A stretch of DNA of 7,055 nucleotides from Armatimonadota bacterium (GCA_014381035.1 JACMIS010000128.1:1-7055); one strand, 5' to 3'. Shown: positions 1 to 7,032, counted from the first letter of the stretch. Translations and numbers: made by a program. The notes: generated from the sequence alone by a model not told the origin.

Positions 1-2631
1 GTGGGAGGAAATAGGAATCCGGGGCAGTTCACGGCGCAGGTTTTCGGCGTAGCGTTCGCGATAGGCGGGGTCATGCAGGCGGGCGTAGACGTAGTGGAAG
101 ATGTCCCATTTGGAGACGGTTTCGCCGTGCGCGTCGCGGAACTGTCGCAAGGCGTCGTTGGTGATGTTCTCGCGCCGTTCAGTTCCGTCCGCGTTGTAAA
201 CGTAGAATGGGAAGCATTGGGAGTCGCCCGTAAAGTGCAAATCCGCGATTCGGTTCGTTGCAATACAATGGAACGGAACAGTGTTTCCTATTGCTCGAAC
301 GCAAATAACTGTATTATCATTTTCAGTTTCAAATTTCGGAAAGAATAACGGTTGCTTCACTAAGTCCTGACACAACACTGCATCAAAGAAAAGCATACGT
401 TTGGAAAAGGGGCGATACATAGCACTTCTTAACTTTGTGTTATCAAACTGTGCGTAACGCCCGCGCTTAAGATCGGATTTAAGGTCACGGCTCCAATTCA
501 CTATGTCATAACTGACGAAGTTATCTATGTCATTTGGACTCCCAGCACGTTTATAACGATCTACTTCCGCGTTGTATGCTTCGATAAATCTCTTGGTACG
601 ATTAGCAAGTTTATTGGAGTCAAAATCATACACAACCTCATCACGGTTAGTTTTCACGCCTATTGTGTATGTAGAAAAAATTGCGCCTGCACTTCCAGCA
701 GATGATTTGTTTTCTTTAGCCCCTATTGGTAGGAAATCATCAAAATCGGAGTGCATACCTTCGGTTAACCAATTACCTTTGAAGTCCGCAATTAACTCCA
801 TCCAGGGAACATTCGACGAATTCTTCCACGTGGTTAATTGCTGTAGACGTTCTGATGCCCGCGCCATCGTTGGTAAGGCATGGTGAAAAATACGGCAAAC
901 AGAAGGTAACGTTTCTTCCATATCGCCGTGTCGCCGCACCAGTAGCGTAACGCCGACGCCGACTTGAATACTGAATACGTTATGTGTCGTGCCGGAGAGT
1001 TTGGGGAACTTGCGCACGTTCCCGCCGCAATCTAAATGATAGATCGTTGTGAACTCATCCAAGAGGGCTTTCCTCATGCCATCGGTAGCGATGCCGTCTA
1101 AGAAACCGTTGTTACTCACGAAGGCGATAACCCCGTCGCGCCCTTGTAGTCTGTCGGACGCCCACCGAAAAAACTTCACGTATGCGTCGGAAAGGGCATT
1201 CCTGTTCGTTGCTTTGCTGAGTTTTCCGTATGTCGCGGCGATGCGGTTATCTACCACTTTGTACGCCCGGTTTTTATTGTTGTCGTTCTCGCTCTTTTGC
1301 CCGACGTTGTACGGGGGATTCCCGATGATTACCGTGACTTCCGCCTTGCGCTGCGACGACACCCGCTCGGCGTTCGCCTCGAACAGCATCGCCGTCTGCT
1401 CGCCTTCCGCCAGTGCCAGCGTGTCGGCGAAGCACAGCCCCGGAAACGGCGTGTACTCCCCGGTCAGCGCGAAGTATTCGTGCTCGATGTTCAGCGACGC
1501 GATGTAGTACGGCAGGAGCATGATCTCGTTCGCGAACAGGTCCTCGGTGTACTTGCGCCGCATGTCCCGCCGCGTCAGGTGATGCTTGAGAAGATGCACC
1601 AGAAAGTTGCCCGTCCCGGTGCAAGGGTCCAGAATCTTGACGCCTGGTGTGGACAGCGAGGAGCCGAACTCGGTTTGCAGAATGTGCTCCGTGGACGCCA
1701 GCATGAAGTTGACGATCTCGACCGGCGTATAAACGATGCCGTGCGTGTCGGCGGTTTTGGTGCTGAACCCTTGAAAGAACCGCTCATAGACCATATTCAA
1801 AAAGGTCTGCTTCTCGTTCCAGTCCGTGATGCCCTTCGCCGCGCCCTCAATCGCCCCGTAGTAACGGTCGAGCGACCCCATAAACGACGCCTTGCTGAAC
1901 GAGCGCGATGTCAGCGCGTCGATCACGCGTTCGATTTCGGACGCGATCACGTTCCGCCGCGTGAAGTCCGGGTTGTCGAAGATGGTGCGGAACAACCGCT
2001 CGGTGAGAAGGTGCTGGATCAACATCTCCTCTATCGTCTCGGCACGGATATTGGGGTCCAGCGACACACGGCACGTTTCCGCGAAGTCGGTAAACGCCCG
2101 CACGAACGCCGGGTTCTTGTCGCGCCCTTCCGCGATCCGCCCGCGTAACCCTTCGGCGAGCGACGGTATCTGCTCCTTGAACGCGTTGATGGCGTCGTGG
2201 AACCGCTCGTAATCGGGAGCCTGATACGCCATCATCTGACGGAGCATCGCCCGCAGTTCGTCCGGCTTGCGCAGATCGTACTCCTGCGGGTCGCCCGGTC
2301 CTTGAAACAGGAACGCCGTCCGCGTGTCCTCGAACAGCATGTTGTCGCGGGGATAGCCGAGCGCGAACTTTTTCCGTACTTCGTCGCGCAGATCGTCGCG
2401 CGTATCCTTCGCCTCCCAATACCCGAACGGGATGCGGAATTCGTCCACAAAGGTCCCATCGGGGCGTTTCCCGTTCGGCAGTACCCGCTCCGGCACCAGT
2501 GTCCAGCCTTTTTCTTTTCCCGCCTCTGTTAGAAGATTCTGCATGGCACTACGCACCGCCGTCTCATGGGCGGCTCCGACACGATCATAGTCTCTCAGTG
2601 CCGAATAATATGTGTCCATCGCTGTTTGCAT
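1..2631 (-). CDS. Single-chain restriction-modification enzyme, Type ISP-like N6-adenine methyltransferase without helicase (partial, C-terminus off the left edge)
   Basis: The frame is open for 877 codons from the ATG at 2631 to base 1 with no stop, so the C-terminus is missing. In order: a PD-(D/E)XK-like nuclease motif (PD at residues 57-58, EAK at 73-75); a helical stretch at about 115-290 like the coupler of Type ISP enzymes; a methyltransferase core with motif I DPCTGTGNF (335-343) and catalytic NPPY (438-441), the N6-adenine signature; then a specificity region with YRPF at 739-742 and, near the edge, LPRIPI, both familiar from Type ISP C-termini. The protein would methylate adenine in a specific site and probably cleave unmethylated DNA. 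Type ISP enzymes such as LlaGI carry a superfamily 2 helicase between nuclease and methyltransferase; here there is no room for one, so a Type IIG-like mechanism is inferred. The start is supported by AGGAGA five bases upstream. Cleavage activity is unproven; it could be an orphan methyltransferase. Confidence 0.9.
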   Translation of the reverse strand, partial: MQTAMDTYYSALRDYDRVGAAHETAVRSAMQNLLTEAGKEKGWTLVPERVLPNGKRPDGTFVDEFRIPFGYWEAKDTRDDLRDEVRKKFALGYPRDNMLFEDTRTAFLFQGPGDPQEYDLRKPDELRAMLRQMMAYQAPDYERFHDAINAFKEQIPSLAEGLRGRIAEGRDKNPAFVRAFTDFAETCRVSLDPNIRAETIEEMLIQHLLTERLFRTIFDNPDFTRRNVIASEIERVIDALTSRSFSKASFMGSLDRYYGAIEGAAKGITDWNEKQTFLNMVYERFFQGFSTKTADTHGIVYTPVEIVNFMLASTEHILQTEFGSSLSTPGVKILDPCTGTGNFLVHLLKHHLTRRDMRRKYTEDLFANEIMLLPYYIASLNIEHEYFALTGEYTPFPGLCFADTLALAEGEQTAMLFEANAERVSSQRKAEVTVIIGNPPYNVGQKSENDNNKNRAYKVVDNRIAATYGKLSKATNRNALSDAYVKFFRWASDRLQGRDGVIAFVSNNGFLDGIATDGMRKALLDEFTTIYHLDCGGNVRKFPKLSGTTHNVFSIQVGVGVTLLVRRHGDMEETLPSVCRIFHHALPTMARASERLQQLTTWKNSSNVPWMELIADFKGNWLTEGMHSDFDDFLPIGAKENKSSAGSAGAIFSTYTIGVKTNRDEVVYDFDSNKLANRTKRFIEAYNAEVDRYKRAGSPNDIDNFVSYDIVNWSRDLKSDLKRGRYAQFDNTKLRSAMYRPFSKRMLFFDAVLCQDLVKQPLFFPKFETENDNTVICVRAIGNTVPFHCIATNRIADLHFTGDSQCFPFYVYNADGTERRENITNDALRQFRDAHGETVSKWDIFHYVYARLHDPAYRERYAENLRRELPRIPISSH

Positions 2632-2636
2632 CGGAT

Positions 2637-2642
2637 TCTCCT
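2637..2642 (-). promoter_or_regulatory. Ribosome binding site of the restriction-modification gene
   Basis: AGGAGA on the minus strand lies five bases before the ATG at 2631. It is the strongest Shine-Dalgarno match before any gene in the window and selects this ATG over the next in-frame one at 2619. Confidence 0.7.
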
Positions 2643-2653
2643 GCTTTTAATCA

Positions 2654-2682
2654 ATTATACGCGCCTTTTGCGATAAAATGAA
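2654..2682 (-). promoter_or_regulatory. Probable sigma-70-type promoter of the restriction-modification gene
   Basis: On the minus strand a perfect -10 box TATAAT (2654-2659) follows a weak -35 candidate TTCATT (2677-2682) with a 17-base spacer. It sits in the 55-base gap between the AraC-family gene and the restriction-modification gene and would give a leader of about 15 to 20 bases including the AGGAGA site. The gap is AT-rich, so a chance match is possible, but position and spacing fit. No hairpin with a T-run separates the two genes, so read-through from upstream is also possible. Confidence 0.5.
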
Positions 2683-2686
2683 TAAC

Positions 2687-3583
2687 TTAACGCAACTGCT
2701 TGCGGTACGCGCCGGGGCTGAGGTGATAATGGCGGCGGAAGACTTTGCACAGATGGTTGGCGTCCGCGAAGCCGGTCTGGGTGGCGATGGCGTCCAACGT
2801 CGCGTCGGTTTCCGCGAGACAGCGTGCCGCCGATTCGAGGCGCACCTGCGTCATAAAGCGGGCGGGGGTCTCGCCGGTCACGGAGCGGAAGTAATGGGAA
2901 TAGCGGCTGCGCTCCATGTTCCGGGATTTCGCCAGATCGGGGACCCCGATGGGCGCGGCGAGATGGTTCTCGACATAGCGGCGCGTTTCGGCGAGGAGTT
3001 GGTCGCGTGCCGCCGCCGTTTCCGCGCCACCATGCCGCTGCGCCCGCGCCGACCGCTCGACGCAAAGCAGAAAATCGAACAACGCGGCTTCGGCATCGAA
3101 CGGATCGCGTACGCTCTCCCCGAGAAGCGCGAGTCGCGCCGCCGAGGAGCACACGAAAGCCGTCCGCGAGTCGGCGGCGAAATCCCAGACCGTGCCGGTT
3201 TCCGAGAGCCGCGCCGCCAGGCGGGTGATCACATACGGGTGACGGATCATCACCCAGAAAAATCCCCAATTCCCGCTGGCTTCCGGCGGCAGGAAGTAAC
3301 GATGCGTGGAGGGCAGCACGGCGAAGAACCCCTGCCCTTCGGGAAGCGAAATCGCCGCACCATCCGCGCCGACCCAGTAGCCCTCGCCGGACAACGTGAT
3401 CTGCAACAGTAGACGCGGGTGTTTGGGGTCGCCCCCGCGCTTCAAACCCTCGAAAGAATAGCCGTCGTCGGGATGGCGTGTTTCCAGACCGACCGAAAAG
3501 TGCGCGTCCGGCGGCGACGATGCCAGCCGGATTCCGGCACAAAGACGGCGGCGTAGTTCCTCCACACTCCCCGCTACATACAT
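2687..3583 (-). CDS. AraC-family transcriptional regulator
   Basis: A 298-residue protein of normal size for the AraC/XylS family. The N-terminal part (about 35-115) reads as a cupin-like sensor barrel, with a beta-rich run LLLQITLSGEGYWV (58-71) and HRYFLPP (94-100). The C-terminal part (about 195-298) has the two helix-turn-helix units: the first around 212-240 (VPDLAKSRNMERSRYSHYF), the second around 262-295, with TGFADANHLCKVFRRHYHLS then PGAYRKQ, the family signature. It should bind DNA at a promoter and respond to a small ligand, probably a sugar. The ligand and targets cannot be told from sequence. The start overlaps the last 10 bases of hldD, with only a weak GGGA upstream, which suggests translational coupling; the GTG at codon 7 is an alternative. 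A role in controlling the next gene is possible but not shown. Confidence 0.93.
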   Translation of the reverse strand: MYVAGSVEELRRRLCAGIRLASSPPDAHFSVGLETRHPDDGYSFEGLKRGGDPKHPRLLLQITLSGEGYWVGADGAAISLPEGQGFFAVLPSTHRYFLPPEASGNWGFFWVMIRHPYVITRLAARLSETGTVWDFAADSRTAFVCSSAARLALLGESVRDPFDAEAALFDFLLCVERSARAQRHGGAETAAARDQLLAETRRYVENHLAAPIGVPDLAKSRNMERSRYSHYFRSVTGETPARFMTQVRLESAARCLAETDATLDAIATQTGFADANHLCKVFRRHYHLSPGAYRKQLR

Positions 3584-4542
3584 CGCATGTCCCGCATCAT
3601 ATAATTTTGTACGTAATCCGCGATAGCCGTTTCCAGCGTGAACTGCGGCAGGGGGCAGCCGGTCGCACGCAGTTTATCCATCGGGGCTTCGGTGAAATAC
3701 TGATACTGGTTGCGGAGTGTGTCCGGCATTTCGATATAGTGGATGTTCGGCTCGCGCCCCATCGCTACGAAGACCGCCTTCCCCAGATCGTTCCACGTCC
3801 GCGCCGTTCCCGTGCCGAGATTGAAGATGCCGTTGACGCTTTTATTGTTCAGTAGCCACCAGAGCGCGTTCACACAATCTTTCACATAAACGAAGTCGCG
3901 CTTCTGTTCGCCATCGCCGTAGTCCGGACGGTACGACTTGAACAGTTTGAGTGCCCCGGTACCCGTGATCTGCTCGAACGCGATCAGCGGTACGGAGCGC
4001 ATCTTCGCTTTGTGGTACTCGTTGGGACCGAACACATTGAAAAACTTAACGCCGACGGTTTGCGCGGCAAGCCCGGTGCGCAGGGCGTGCAGATCGAACA
4101 ACTGCTTGGAATAGCCGTACATATGGAGCGGGCGGAGTGCCGGGATCTGGGAATCGTCATCGCCGAAGCCGAATTCGCCGTCGCCGTAAGTAGAACCGGA
4201 CGACGCGTAGATAAAGCGGATGCCGCGTCCCGCCGCCCATTCCGCCAGGTCGCGGGTGTAGCGAAAGTTGTTCTCCATCAGGTAGTCGGCGTCACGCTCC
4301 GTGGTCGCCGAGCACGCGCCCAGATGAATGATGCCGGTGACACCATTCAGAGTGTTGGTGCGCACTTTCTCGATGAACACATCCTTATGCAGATAATCGC
4401 GGTAGCGGCGCGGCACGAGGTTTTTCCACTTATCGTCAGTGCCGAGTTCGTCCACGATCAAAATATCGTCCACGCCGTGCTCGTTCAGTTTCCAGACCAT
4501 CGCGGAGCCGATAAAACCCGCCCCCCCGGTGACTACAATCAT
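3574..4542 (-). CDS. hldD: ADP-L-glycero-D-manno-heptose 6-epimerase
   Basis: A 322-residue extended short-chain dehydrogenase/reductase, close in length and sequence to Escherichia coli HldD (RfaD). It converts ADP-D-glycero-beta-D-manno-heptose to the L-glycero form, the last step in making the heptose donor for the lipopolysaccharide inner core, in the cytosol. Visible: the Rossmann motif TGGAGFIG (5-12) for NADP; GACSATTE (75-82), which matches the HldD family; YASSGSTYG (112-120); the catalytic YGYSK (142-146, Tyr142 and Lys146); FFNVFGPNE then HK at 177-178, the lysine corresponding to the second catalytic lysine of E. coli HldD; and KRDFVYV (214-220). The ATG overlaps the peptidase stop as ATGA, so translation is probably coupled. 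The other heptose genes (gmhA, hldE, gmhB) are not in the window. Another nucleotide-sugar epimerase is less likely because the match runs along the whole length. Confidence 0.93.
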   Translation of the reverse strand: MIVVTGGAGFIGSAMVWKLNEHGVDDILIVDELGTDDKWKNLVPRRYRDYLHKDVFIEKVRTNTLNGVTGIIHLGACSATTERDADYLMENNFRYTRDLAEWAAGRGIRFIYASSGSTYGDGEFGFGDDDSQIPALRPLHMYGYSKQLFDLHALRTGLAAQTVGVKFFNVFGPNEYHKAKMRSVPLIAFEQITGTGALKLFKSYRPDYGDGEQKRDFVYVKDCVNALWWLLNNKSVNGIFNLGTGTARTWNDLGKAVFVAMGREPNIHYIEMPDTLRNQYQYFTEAPMDKLRATGCPLPQFTLETAIADYVQNYMMRDMRCM

Positions 4543-6077
4543 TTCTTAACGCCGTCCTTTGGTATTATGGTATCGCCCGAACCCGCCACTGTCAGCGTAA
4601 AACGGCGGACCGAGCGGTTCCGCTCCCGGTCCCAAACGATCAGGGTACAGGGGACCACGGTGCCGGGCTTGGCACTGCCCGCGACACGCAGGGTGAATCC
4701 GGTGCCGATAGGAAGGACGCGCAGTTCGCTTTGCACGACGATAGCGGGGCTTTCGCTGGTCAGAACGGCGAACCCGGACGATTCGGATAAAACGGGCTTC
4801 CAGGACACGGTCGCGCCGGGAAGGAGCGGTCCGTCCTGTTCCGAGGCACCGGGTGCCGTTACTTTCCGCGTGCCGGAAGTCAATCCGCCCGCCATGTCCA
4901 GCAGATAGAGCAACGGCTCACGAATATTCGCTTCATATTCCGCACGAACCCCGGCGAGTGGCGGATAATGGCGCGGCGCGAGGTCGCCGGAAGTCGCCGA
5001 TTCGTCCTTTTCGTCGTTCAAGCCGATCTCGATATTGAAGCCGTAAATGCCGTGGACGTAGTAGGCGTAGGTGTACGAGAGACCGGTGTTTCCCGGTCGA
5101 GAACCATCGGGCGGCTCGGCGTCGCGCTTGACTTCGGTCGCCGTATACGGGCGGTCTTCTTGCAAGCCTTGTATTCCGGCGGCTAACTCCTCATACCGGT
5201 CCGCGTCCGCCTCCCCCAGGTAATTCGGGAACAGGATTTTGCGGAGCGGGCTATGCAAATCCACGAACAAGCGAACGTCGCCCGCGTGTGCGGCGAAGAA
5301 ATCGGCGAGTGCCTTCGACTCCGGCTCCGACAGCGACGACGGACCCTCGTAAATATTCGCCCCGACGCGATTGGTGCGGTCCTTCCAGAGCGCGTCGGTT
5401 TCGCGGAAACCGCCCCAGCGCACGGGAAAGTTCCGGTTCAAATCCACCCCGACACTGGTTCCGCCGCCGCCAACGGCTTTGCGGCGATTCTTGCGCCAAT
5501 CCTGCCCCAACTTCGGCGGCTTCGCGGTCTCGTCGAATATCTTCCCGTCCACATTCAGCACCGGGACCAGATAGATCTGCCGTTCGCGCAAAAGGCGGGT
5601 AACGCGCTCGTCCTTGCCGTACCCGGATAACAGTTCGTCCGCGAGCCAGAGGAGGCAGACAGGCGGTTGCGATTCGCGGGGATGGATTCCGGCGACCATC
5701 AGCACACCCGGCTCTTTCGCATCGGGTGCAGCATCGTCCGACAAGCGCAACAGCGGTATCGAACGCCCTTCCACCGTCTTCCCGAGTACAGTTTCGTGAA
5801 TCAGGGTCGGGTACCGGCGTTTCCACTCTTTGATCTTCGCTTGCATTTCGGTGTAGCGGGGATATTTGGGAGACGCAGCCCTCACCCCCCCGCCCCCCTC
5901 TCCCTCCGAAGGGAGAGGGGGGAGACCGGAGGCGGCATCGCTTTGCTCGCCGCGCAATCTCCTTTGCCAGTTCTCCCCCCTCTCCCTTCGGAGGGAGAGG
6001 GGGGCGGGGGGGTGAGGGCTACGAGCGGAACGCAACTCGGACGACAACGCCAGCAACAATCCCATCAAAATCAGCAT
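4539..6077 (-). CDS. M14-family zinc carboxypeptidase with a palindromic repeat read through its N-terminal region
   Basis: A 512-residue protein. The catalytic domain spans about 71-395 and carries the M14 (carboxypeptidase A-like) residues: zinc ligands His132 and Glu135 in GIHPRES, third ligand His275 in DLHS, the substrate carboxylate-binding NRN (214-216), and the catalytic Glu350 in FNIEIG with tyrosines just before it. It should cleave C-terminal residues from peptides, or peptidoglycan stem peptides as some bacterial M14 enzymes do; the substrate is not evident. Residues 1-12 form a short hydrophobic leader with no basic residue, so export is plausible but weak. Residues 20-67 are encoded by the inverted repeat at 5877-6020 and are rich in Pro, Arg, Gly and Glu. 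After about 400 comes a beta-rich extension of unknown role. An in-frame TAG at 6087-6089 bars an earlier start. If the N-terminal region is not translated, the true start lies downstream. Confidence 0.88.
   Translation of the reverse strand: MLILMGLLLALSSELRSARSPHPPAPLSLRRERGENWQRRLRGEQSDAASGLPPLPSEGEGGGGVRAASPKYPRYTEMQAKIKEWKRRYPTLIHETVLGKTVEGRSIPLLRLSDDAAPDAKEPGVLMVAGIHPRESQPPVCLLWLADELLSGYGKDERVTRLLRERQIYLVPVLNVDGKIFDETAKPPKLGQDWRKNRRKAVGGGGTSVGVDLNRNFPVRWGGFRETDALWKDRTNRVGANIYEGPSSLSEPESKALADFFAAHAGDVRLFVDLHSPLRKILFPNYLGEADADRYEELAAGIQGLQEDRPYTATEVKRDAEPPDGSRPGNTGLSYTYAYYVHGIYGFNIEIGLNDEKDESATSGDLAPRHYPPLAGVRAEYEANIREPLLYLLDMAGGLTSGTRKVTAPGASEQDGPLLPGATVSWKPVLSESSGFAVLTSESPAIVVQSELRVLPIGTGFTLRVAGSAKPGTVVPCTLIVWDRERNRSVRRFTLTVAGSGDTIIPKDGVKK
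5877..6020. repeat. Perfect 49-bp inverted repeat with 46-bp spacer (REP/MITE-like element inside the M14 gene)
   Basis: The left arm (5877-5925) and right arm (5972-6020) are exact reverse complements over 49 bases; pairing stops at a mismatch on both sides. Each arm also contains its own hairpin: a 12-bp stem (CCCCCCTCTCCC with its complement) around the loop TCCGAA, at 5893-5922 and 5975-6004. The spacer is 5926-5971. Total length 144 bp is exactly 48 codons and keeps the peptidase frame open. Peptides such as PPAPLSLRRERGE and LPPLPSEGEGGGG, which the arms encode, are familiar from many GC-rich genomes, so this is probably one copy of a dispersed repeat. No transposase is present, and no clear target duplication flanks it. 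Confidence 0.92.
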
Positions 6078-6086
6078 CGCTCGCGC

Positions 6087-6902
6087 CTACTCCGTACACC
6101 CGAACGCGGGTTCCAGGCAGGGCGACCACCACTGCGAGTACCCCGCCGGGCGGCGCGGGTCCTCGGGCTGTCCCGGCACGTGGTAGAAACTCTCGATCTT
6201 GGGCGACTTCGCGTGACCGTCGCCCCAGAGGACCGTGGTGCGACCCTGATGGCGGGCGATGGGTGACCCGTATTCCGGCAGGTTGATACCCGGCGTCGCA
6301 CCCGCATGGGTGAGAATGTAGCCCATGCGACCGACGGTATCCGGTTCGCCTGTCTTTGCGGTCGAAGCCCGTTTCTCACGCCACTTCTCGGGGGGCACGT
6401 TCTGCACGGGATTGCTGACGCCGTCGGTGATCATCACGGTCTCGGACGGCTTGAACGTCGAAGGCAGATCACTCCCGGTGATCACGCCGCTACCGGGAAA
6501 GAAGAAGTTGTAGGCGTAGGTGACGGGATACCGGGTCTCCGGGGTATCGCCGGTGCCGACAGTGTTGCCCAGATCGCCGGATGCGGACGGGCAGACGAAG
6601 ATCCCCGTGTTGCGGGTGTACGGTTGGAGGAGCCGCGCCCAGATATGCGTGGTGTTCGTCGCCGGTGCCGGTCCCGTAGGGCGATAAAAAAGTTGGGCGT
6701 ATGTTTCGTCAAAGTCCTGGCTGTACTGGAGCATGGCGAGGCCCATCTGCTTCATGTTGGAAAGGCAAGCGGTCTGCCGCGCTTTCTCCCGCGCCTGAGC
6801 GAACACCGGAAACAGAATCGCGGCGAGGGTGGAAATTATGGCGATGACGACGAGCAGTTCGATCAGGGTAAAAGCGGCATAAGCACGGGAAGTTTTGGGC
6901 AT
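6087..6902 (-). CDS. Type IV prepilin-like protein with H-X9-DG domain (DUF1559 family)
   Basis: A protein with a class III prepilin leader followed by a globular domain. With the start at 6902 the leader is [10 protein letters not shown], then the cleavage-site and helix motif [13 protein letters not shown]; the Glu five residues after the expected cut is present. Next come [13 protein letters not shown] and [20 protein letters not shown], typical of the DUF1559/H-X9-DG proteins of Armatimonadota and Planctomycetota. Near the C-terminus the motif itself is visible: His, nine residues, then Asp-Gly in [13 protein letters not shown]. It would be processed by a prepilin peptidase and held in the membrane or in a pseudopilus; the role of the family is poorly known. 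The residue before the cut is Ala rather than the usual Gly. I chose 6902 because AAAGGA lies 13 bases upstream and the leader length is normal; the ATG at 6935 would add 11 residues and has no Shine-Dalgarno. Stop at 6087, nine bases before the peptidase gene. Confidence 0.9.
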   Translation of the reverse strand: MPKTSRAYAAFTLIELLVVIAIISTLAAILFPVFAQAREKARQTACLSNMKQMGLAMLQYSQDFDETYAQLFYRPTGPAPATNTTHIWARLLQPYTRNTGIFVCPSASGDLGNTVGTGDTPETRYPVTYAYNFFFPGSGVITGSDLPSTFKPSETVMITDGVSNPVQNVPPEKWREKRASTAKTGEPDTVGRMGYILTHAGATPGINLPEYGSPIARHQGRTTVLWGDGHAKSPKIESFYHVPGQPEDPRRPAGYSQWWSPCLEPAFGCTE

Positions 6903-6915
6903 GAAGGTCGAAGTA

Positions 6916-6921
6916 TCCTTT
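6916..6921 (-). promoter_or_regulatory. Candidate ribosome binding site of the prepilin-like gene
   Basis: AAAGGA on the minus strand, 13 bases before the ATG at 6902. The spacing is longer than usual, but the upstream ATG at 6935 has no comparable match, so this site favours the shorter form. Confidence 0.4.
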
Positions 6922-6968
6922 CTGGCACGGATCATTGACGAGGCAACAGGCGAGCGACAAGCAACCGT

Positions 6969-6977
6969 ATCATACCA
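6969..6977 (-). promoter_or_regulatory. Candidate extended -10 promoter for the four-gene cluster
   Basis: The minus strand reads TGG-TATGAT, an extended -10 element (TG, one base, then a 5/6 match to TATAAT). It would start a transcript near 6962, about 60 bases before the chosen start of the prepilin-like gene. No convincing -35 box is seen at the right distance. It is the best promoter-like string in the region upstream of the cluster. Confidence 0.3.
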
Positions 6978-6988
6978 GATTCAAGACA

Positions 6989-7032
6989 GGTGGTTGGGTG
7001 TGGGGCCCCGCGGGGGGCCACACCCCACCACC
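6989..7032. repeat. GC-rich imperfect inverted repeat upstream of the gene cluster
   Basis: Two 22-base arms (6989-7010 and 7011-7032) are reverse complements except at three positions: 6995 with 7026, 7004 with 7017, and 7005 with 7016. The outer stem is built on GGGTGTGG and CCACACCC, the inner on GGCCCCG and CGGGGGG. Neither strand has a T-run after it, so it is not a standard terminator. It may be a second palindromic repeat or a structured upstream element. Confidence 0.6.

Noticed and set aside
1297..2148. Long plus-strand reading frame (283 residues) opposite the methyltransferase
   Set aside because: It is antisense to a frame with clear methyltransferase motifs, is rich in Arg, Val and Pro as GC-rich shadows are, and shows no recognisable domain.
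1..2631. Frameshifted or broken methyltransferase gene, suggested by the many short overlapping frames in the region
   Set aside because: Translating the complement from 2631 gives 877 codons without a stop and with motifs in the expected order; the gene is intact up to the window edge.
2678..3412. Plus-strand reading frame of 244 residues opposite the AraC-family gene
   Set aside because: It is the antisense shadow of a regulator with complete family signatures; no domain is recognisable.
2655..3542. Minus-strand frame of 295 residues overlapping the AraC-family gene
   Set aside because: Same region in another frame; Arg/Pro/Gly-rich composition and no domain, while the AraC frame has both helix-turn-helix units.
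4012..4908. Plus-strand frame of 298 residues across hldD and the end of the peptidase gene
   Set aside because: It crosses the boundary of two well-supported minus-strand genes and has no recognisable motif.
5873..6023. Possible target-site duplication ACG on both sides of the inverted repeat
   Set aside because: Only three bases, and the left copy is separated from the arm by one base; this is expected by chance.
5667..6266. Plus-strand frame of 199 residues across the inverted repeat
   Set aside because: It stays open partly because the palindrome reads alike on both strands; outside the repeat it is antisense to the peptidase and prepilin-like genes.
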